Shown piece after piece: positions 39,501 to 48,500 of a stretch of DNA of 64,000 nucleotides; position 1 is the first letter of the stretch; each line of letters starts with the position of its first letter. The DNA is taken from contig OU015664.1 in the NCBI GenBank assembly GCA_907165275.2, forward strand, positions 7,278,001-7,342,000, in the 5' to 3' direction. This DNA is from Zygaena filipendulae. Lineage: Eukaryota; Arthropoda; Insecta; Lepidoptera; Zygaenidae. The notes under the pieces are model-generated. The model searched no databases and had not been told where the DNA came from. It worked only from the letters and a program-made list of their open reading frames with translations. The position numbers were made by a program, and so were the translations under genes.

Positions 39501-42500
39501 AATAAGCAACCAATAATAAAGTTCCAAAAACCATTAAATGAAGCCGCGATGTAAAATTTCGCCAGCCGCCATCCGTGCTGAGCGCTAAAGAATTTCGTTC
39601 TAAAAAGTAAATATTTAACATGTTCAAACGTCGATTTCTTTTTATTAATTCACATAAGTTATACGATTTTTTTAGCGATTGGTGCTAGTTTGACGTTGAA
39701 AAGACCCTTAATAAACAGTATAAAGGGAACTGCCCCAGCCGTCCAATAAACATAATATTTTCTTTTACGATGTCAGCTAGATCGCGTGCTAGATAACTCC
39801 AGCAAATATAACATTTCCAGTGCCGTGTGTAGGGTATCTTATAATATAACTTTGCAGTTCATATCGATACCATAACTTTACTTTCTTTAGAGGTCACATG
39901 GTTTACCCTTGAGTCTAGGTGGATAGCATTAGCGAGCGTTTGTTGACTGTGAATTAACGAGAGAGCTAATTAAGTTATCGACACTATCATACCAAGCTTT
40001 TTCTCTGTCTTTGTATCCGTCTTAATATCCGAGTAAAATTAACAATTCGTATAATTTTATTATTATCACACAATCTTCAAAAGCAGCGAATTGTTTTTAT
40101 TTGTGTGTACCTATAAGCAGATTAAATGAGAAATTTTGATATTTTTTTTTACCTCATAGCCCTTTGAAGATTGTTAAAAATCAAACTACATAAATCGCCA
40201 CTAGTGCCGTATACTCGCTATAAAAATCATAATAAAACTCCTAAGAAATTTCAAATGTGATCGATAGAAGTTTTAAGGAATCGTCATCAAAATTAGCACT
40301 CTATTTTACGAATTCTCCTACAGATTTATAACTTCGAAAAAAAGAAAAAAACTAATCTTAGTAGCAGTTTATTTCTCTAGTGCTCTTGGCTCTTCTTCCA
40401 AACACTAAATATGAGATGTTATTAAGAGCCATTACCATGGATCATACGAACATAACTCGGCTGACATAAATCACCGTCAGGACACTTAGATATAGTCGAA
40501 GCAGCGCTTTGTGTACCTATACAGAATGTGATAAAATGTTAAAAGGGTCAATAGGTATGAGAACATACTACATTTTTTTGATTTAGAATAGATAGAGTTT
40601 TGGAAGAAGTGGAAGGGATTGGTTCATAGGAACTTGTTTAAAGTGAATTGTGGTCAGTAAAGTTTCACAGTTGCAATAATTAAATACATATACCGTATAG
40701 ATACTAGCTGATTCCTTACGAGTTTGTTTGTGGGAAGTAATTTCTGGAACTACTGAACCGATTCAAAAAATTCTCTGATACCAGTATATAGCTGAGTATA
40801 ATAATATAGGATAGTTTTAATCCCGGAACAAAAGTTTCCAACGGAGTTTGGAAATTTACACTTACTGTAAACAGCTACTGTGGTGTATAGTTACGAGCAA
40901 TTCAGGTATTAAAATGGAGATATAATACTTTCATCCCGATGTAAACAGTTCCTGAGGGAATTCAGAAAAGAATGCAGGTGGAAGAAAGGATAGGGCAGCT
41001 ATTTATTAATATATTCATTGCAACAATATACCGCACTTACATTTCATGGAAAAATCTGTAAAAACTAAAGAGAAAAATAAATCAAACTTGTTATTTGTTA
41101 GTTCTCCAGTTATCTAAGTACCTTAAACCAGGTAGGTGTACTTGGATATGATTTATATAATGATAAGTTGTGGCTTTTAATGGGGTTGGTTTGTGAAGGG
41201 ACGAGCAGGAGGCAGAGCGTCAGACGCCAAATATTTCCAGACATTAACGCGTGAGCTTCTATGCTCGGTAAATTGGAAACGTGATTTGAATAACGTAACG
41301 CTTACAGTGGACACCCAGCATGCGATGCAGAACGTCCGTATTTCATTTCAAATGAAATAACGGTAAGAAAACCGAAATTTTCTATCTTTGAAAATGTTAG
41401 AAAAAGTGTGGCTGTGATACTATAATTATGTATACCTAGAGATATGTAAGTAGGTAATTGAATTGCTGCACTGAGAAAAATATTGCAACAAAAGTAGGTA
41501 CTTTGGTTTTGCTAAACTTTGAGGTGCGATGCATAGAAGGACAGACAAAAAAATTTTGTTAAAACCACAGTTTTTGTCTCTGTCACGATAATAATGTAGT
41601 CTCCAATCATAAATTAAAAAAAAACATTCAGAATTGATAAAAGTAGTTAATTTTTGTATATTTACTTAGTAATACTTATTCTGTTACTACTGACGATTTT
41701 TGATAAGTTTCTATTTGTAAATCTGTACACTGTACAGTCAGCATCAAAAATATGTCAACAATATAGTCATTGGTGTATTCTAACTTGTACTTAGATGATA
41801 GAACTGTTTGGAGTGTCGCCTACGTTGAATTTCATCACTATTGCAATAAGATTCAACAATTATCAAAAGTGGTTCCATATTTATGGTGCAGATAAAGTTT
41901 GATTGGTCAGAGACCTCTGGCAGCACTTTATTGCCGCTTTAATACGAAACAATTCCTATTTTATAGCGTGTATGAACCGAGTAGGTACATATACTGTAGA
42001 AGCTAAGCAAGACTTAAGTTAAGCTAATCGTTGATTCTTCACGATTTGAAGGATTATGGTATTATATCGTGTTTGGAGAGTACACCAAATGTGTCGTAGT
42101 CACTAATCTTAAACATATATTATTTATATTCGCGCTTTAAACAAGCTGGGGGATAATCAGTTAACCACTTATGTATTTGGACTATTTATATTGTTGAACG
42201 GTCCACGGATCTTGCATTGGAACAAAACATGGAATCGCACTTTTTCCAAGTTAATTTTCTTTGATAATAATAGGTTTTCGTTCACAATGTCTATGGCTCT
42301 ATACGTATCAACTTTACTACAACGTGCAACGTCAGTAATGAATTCGTAGAAAAAAGGTGCGATACAACTTTTTATACGTACGTTATCAATGATACAATAA
42401 AAAAAGTTTAATGTATTTGTCTAAACCTCAGGTCTAAACCTATTTATTTTGACATTTACCAGTATTATATTGACATTTAATTTTATGTACATGTTCAATT

Positions 42501-45500
42501 CAATTCAATTTCTTGTGTTTATGGCGATGCGTATTTGACATTTCGCCAGGCTCCAGTGTTTCTTTCGTTGGTTTCTTTTTCAGACAGCAAAGTGTATGAT
42601 TGCCGTTACGGTTTTGGAGCTTTATAATAACTCTGCTAGAATTGGCCTTATGATCTCGAGCAAGTATAAAGCAATGAAAAATAATATTAATATAAGTACG
42701 GTTTTCGAGGAGTTCAAACTTTTGGTTCACCCTTCTTAGACAGTATATATACATAAAATTCCCTATTAATATACAGTTAGTAGTGAGGGGTAGCTTATAA
42801 TTTAATGTTAGCATGGTTAATATAGTCACAAAGAATATCAATAAAGGAAGTATTTACACATCTTAGCAGGGATTTCAAATTAGTGGGTCTCGGAATGTAG
42901 TCAGGCAGATTATATGTACATGTTCTTGACGATCACGTTATCCTTTGACATATAGATATGCAATGTAATTTTGAATTTGATAATGTGAAATAAATAAGCT
43001 AATCTAATCTGAATCTATTATAAGAGCGCTGTGAGGGATTCATTATAGTCGTATTACGACGTCTGAGAAAGAAAATAACATTTTACGGTTATAATCGTAT
43101 ACACAGGCATATTTTTAAAATATTTTTGTTCAATTTCTTTGGTTGCGAAATACTGAGGAGCAATATTAATTTTCCTAAATCAAAACTCCTTCCTCCGTCT
43201 ATGAAAGTTTCATACAAAAAAGACCTACTTTAATCGCACTTACTGAAGATCCAATAAAATCGTACTTGGAATAGATAGGATAAAAAATAATTTTCTCTTA
43301 TTCCTCTGTCCTCTGAAGAAAGACTACATAATATTTTGAAATCTTAAATCACGTGTCACGTTGTTTGTCCGCGATGGACTCCGAAACTACTGAACGAATT
43401 TTGATAAAATTTTCCAACCATGTATAATATGGTTTGGACCATAAAAGATAGGATAGTTTTTGTCCCAGAATTCCCGCGGGAACTCCGGAATTAATGCGGG
43501 GAACAGCTAATCACCGTAAATTACTTATCAGGGGTACAAAGAAGTACAAAGAGTACTTATGTATTTTTTTCCCGTAATTCCCGCAGGAACTCCGAAATTA
43601 CCGCGGATGAAATCGCGGGAGACAGCTAGTAACTATTCTATAATCTCTTTATTGAAAAAATTCTAGAGCTCTACCAGATTTTGTATTCTCTAGGATCAAT
43701 TCAAGGGATGACTTTTTCAACCGACAGATACAGTCAGAACACTCGTCTTATCTTTATATTGCTCCTGAAAATATATATAAATATATATGTTTATTATTAT
43801 ATTTATTTATCCTTTTATATATTTATTTTCAGGTTAACCCTTATCTGGTAGTTAAAAAAGTTATCCTAAACGTCTTAGAAAAAGAGGTTTTGACAATAGA
43901 TTTCGAATTTTGAAATTTCAAAAGTTAAAAGAATATAAATAATGAAATAAACGTTCTTATAACTACCTACAATGTAGGTAATACTACATATGTAAAAATT
44001 TAAATTTTCTGTTTTAAAGATAAACAAGATAAAATTCTACGATGGTGAAACCCCGGGAGACAGCTCGAAATAACTAAATCATGAATCACATAGCTTAGTA
44101 GACAATTACGACCGTTCTTGATCTTACTCGTACAGCCAAATACATATTTATAAAAGTTGTTTGTCTTTGCTAGAAACATAATAATATAAATACTACGAGT
44201 GAAAAAAGAATCACTACGAATAATAAATATGAAGAAAAATAAGGTTCGTAATAAAACTCGGCCCGTATTAGAAAATTTCTCCAGCATCCCTTGTCAAGGT
44301 AAGCCCGGGGGGAAATATGATATTTTTCAAACGCTTTCCTTTATTGTTACTTATCCACCGTTAAATTTTACTTACGATCAGCTTTCATTTTTACGTCACA
44401 TTTTTATTAGGTTTACATCAATAGTTTGGAAGTTTAATACTATCTGACACAACTTATATTTCATTCAAATTCAAACTGGTACAATCTAATAACTTTAAAA
44501 TTTTTGTAGATATAGTTAAACTTATAACACATAAATGTGTTATCTATCTACCTATCTATCTATATTTATATACTTAGCGTATCTCAGAAACGACCTAATG
44601 AAATCTCTAAAAAGGTATCTTTCCTGGAAAAATGCGTTTTTACTAAGAAAACATTTTTTTGTAACGTAATCTTGTAAATTTTGAGGTACTCGCATTTCAG
44701 CTTACCTCAAAACTCATGTTAGCCTACTGGTACCTTAAAACTTACAAGATAGCGTTACAAAAAAACATTACTCACACGGTTAAATTATTTTTTTTTGTAT
44801 AAAATTGTAGTTTTGAAAGATCTACGAAAAACACAATTTTAAAAACCCCAAGCGAAGCTTAGTTGTTCAATTATATACACAATTACACATATAGGTAGGT
44901 ATATCATAAAGTAACACATTGCAGTGAAAAATTACTAAAGTACTAACACTAAGTTTTCTAGGAAAGTATAACATTATAACAAAGTTGAGAATTTAATTTC
45001 TCTTTAGTAAAGAAATAGTATTCAAAATTATAAAGATTTTTATAATTCTTCTCCACAAAACAAAATTGTCGGTCCATCACTGTGCCCATAGTTTAGTCAC
45101 GCCAGCAATAAGTTACTTTTAAGAGGAAATGTGGAAATCATGTTTTACCCTTGGGATCGTATCTTGGGATATGTGCGGGCTGAAAAGGCACCATTTGTGT
45201 GGTAAGTGTAATAGCTCGTTGTAATTCCGACCGAAAATATTATTCGGTCCGTCCGAACGCGACAATGTAAAAAAAATGCGTAGGTATATACTTAGGGATG
45301 TTTTTTCATTCATATTGTGACTACGTCGTCTGTTTAGTGGTCGAGCAGATAATTTTAGGAAAAATATCTAATTGTGTTTTTGTTTTAACGAGTATCACAT
45401 AAAACCTACAGCACGGATTCGAGTGAAACTTGACTTGATATAATTATGTAGGTACCTAACTACCTAGATAACGTTTCGCTATAATATTTTCTTATCCCGG

Positions 45501-48500
45501 TACGACAAAGACTCTCTATCAGTACCTACCTACCGGTACCGGAGTTTCTGAAAGAATCCCAAAACATACATGCAAGTCCAACCGTGGGTTAGGTACTCAG
45601 TTTATACATCCTATTCCACCTTGGGTCACCTACTTTTGTTCATATTATTGTTTCAATTAAGTTTATTATTATTATTATTCACAATAATATATTGCAAAAA
45701 AATCCCTGTAAGCCCCTGTTCTCTTAGATTACGCTATGACCGTATTAATCCTCATAATATACAGTTATTATTTTTTAAAGGCGATTTTTTGTTACTATCT
45801 CTAAAAATTCTTTATTAAAATTAATGATTCTAGTAGATATTATTTTATAGCTTTTTTTCTCCGCTATTGATGAAAAATAGACAAATATCCAGTTTAAAAT
45901 AAATGGAAAAAAGATAATTATATTTTACAAAAAGCGTATTTTGATTAGAAATGCAATCTGTTTATGGTAATTATTCGTAATCAAAATATATTCCAATGAC
46001 ATGTAGCAGGAGAAGTTTATTATAATAAAAATAGGTACATGTATTTACTTATTTATAGATATTATTACTAGGTATTTGGTGTTTGATCAGGATGATACAA
46101 TATTAATTCGCAATGGTGAGCTATAGAAATATATGAAGAACGCTATACGTTCTATACTTTGGTATACCTACGTATTAAGTAGACAACAATTGACGGATGG
46201 TCCCGTTGGAATCGCACACATCGCTCAATCGTTTAATCATGGATTCAACAAAACCAATCCCGTGATGTCGTCTCGTTGCTACAGTTTTACTGTTAAACAT
46301 ACTAAAACTTTACTTTTACTATACATGAATAAACATTGAAGACGAAAATAATATTATACTTTTAACTAGCTGTCCTCCGCGGTTTCACCCGCGATAAACT
46401 ATACGCATAAACCGTCTTCTTAAAAACTCTATCTAATGATGAAAACCGCATAAAAATCCTTTTTGTAGTATTTGAGTTTATCGCGAACAGATGCGACGGA
46501 CAGATGCGATGGAGGATTTTGTTTTACAAGATTATGTTATGCACAGTGATAAAATATAGACGTATGTTTCATGCATTTGCTTTTATAATCATCCAATTAA
46601 GGGGTCATGTCGAAAAATAAACGGTAAAAAGAATTAGTTGAGACGAAATAAGAAAAATGCCAAAGCAAATGTAAGATTATATCTATAATTAATTTAACTA
46701 AGCGAGGGTCAACATTTAGAATTATAATATCAAGAATTGAGTTTCCGTAAATAACTGTTTAGAAATTACAAATGTTCTACGATAGAAAGAGAGTAATGCA
46801 TGGGCAAAGCCAGTACCCATCGAATAAAGAAGATGCACCGGAGAAATGAGGATTCCGAATATGTTGTACTTTCAATTGAATGAAAATACTTTTTAACCAA
46901 CACTTGTCCCACACCACTGAGCTCGCGATAACCATATCGATGCACACGGTGGGACACTCGAAGGGTGGTACCACGCCCAACCAAAACGTCAGTGGTCTCC
47001 AGCGGGTAATTTTGTCTGAATTATGAAATACTAGCTATGCCCCGCGGTTTCACCCGCGGTAATTTCGGAGTTCGCGCGGGAATTCCGGGATAAAAACTAA
47101 CCTATCTTTTAAGTTGGACCATATTAGAAATGGTTACAAAATTTTATCAAAATCCGTTCAGTAGTTTCGGAGTCCATCGCGGACAAACAACGTGACAAAA
47201 GATTTATATATATTAGACTAGCTGTCTCCCGCGATTTCATCCGCGGTAATTTCGGAGTTCCCGCGGAGGTTGCGGGAAAAAAGTACTCTATGTCCTTCAG
47301 TTCCCGCGGGAATTCCGGGATAAAAACTATCCTATCTTTTAAGTTGGACCATATTATAAATGATTGCAAAATTTTATCAAAATCCGTTTAGTAGTTTCGG
47401 AGTCCATCGCGGACAAGCAACGTGACACGTGATTTATATATATTAGATTATAAATAGGAAATATTTCTTTTCTTTGTGCATCGTATCTATTTATGTTTGT
47501 TGGTTTACAATTTATAAACTAAAAAACTGCGTTACAGATTCTAAAAATTATTTACTATAGGAAATTCGAATATATTCTCAGAGTAACATAGGATACTTTT
47601 TATTTCGGAAGGATCAGCTATTTGGTGTAGGTATATTTATTATTAAGAGTAATTTAGATTTGAAATATCTTAAATATTCAAATATGTGATATATATTCCA
47701 AAAACATATTATATTAAATTTGTAGTATTCTTTCGAGCAAATTTTTGTTGATATTAGCTGTGCTTATCTAAGCTAAAATGACGCGCCCCTCCATCGGACA
47801 TACGCTCACGCACAACCGTTAAAATATCGATACGACACATCTAAATCTGGTCTTGCCATTCGTCCTCAGTTGCCGCATAGTGTCGCCACACTCACACAAT
47901 AGTGTCTCTTTGATAAAAGAGATATTATCAACACATGATATCGCACATCTAAAACTGCTTATTGAGTAATGGGGCGTGTCATTTTAGTTTAGATTAGCTC
48001 TACCTATGTTTGTTTTTGTGGTGTGCCTATGTTTTGCGGAAATACGTAGGTATATAATATGTATTTTCCTCCATTTTTACTTTCTTTCAATAGAACGTAC
48101 CTTATTTTTTCCAATGTCTAACCGTAAAATGAATTATAAAATTTTAATGATTCTAATTAATATCTCAACCGATACGGGACAAAGTAACAGAGACCCCTTT
48201 GTAGACGCCAATGATCGACGAAGCCTCCTTTAATAGGATTAAATAAATTTATATAGCATAAGTACGAGTACGACACAAAAACACTGATATTTCATGCAAA
48301 TTTTCTGAGAGATTCTTTTTGTAACATCATGTCGAAGTATAATAATTACCTACAATTTTTTAATATGCAGCAGAAGATAAATACCTACTCGTAGACTTAG
48401 AAATTAACAATTCTTTTAGTTACCTATACAACTATTACTTCTACGCAAAAATAGCATCAAAAGATTACACAGAATTTTTACGATTATTATACCTACCTAT

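Noticed and set aside
42500..42841. Minus-strand 113-codon frame with a hydrophobic N-terminus and K/H-rich C-terminus
   Set aside because: No recognised domain, no splice context or neighbours that support it, hydrophobicity explained by AT-rich codons. Could be revisited if transcripts exist.
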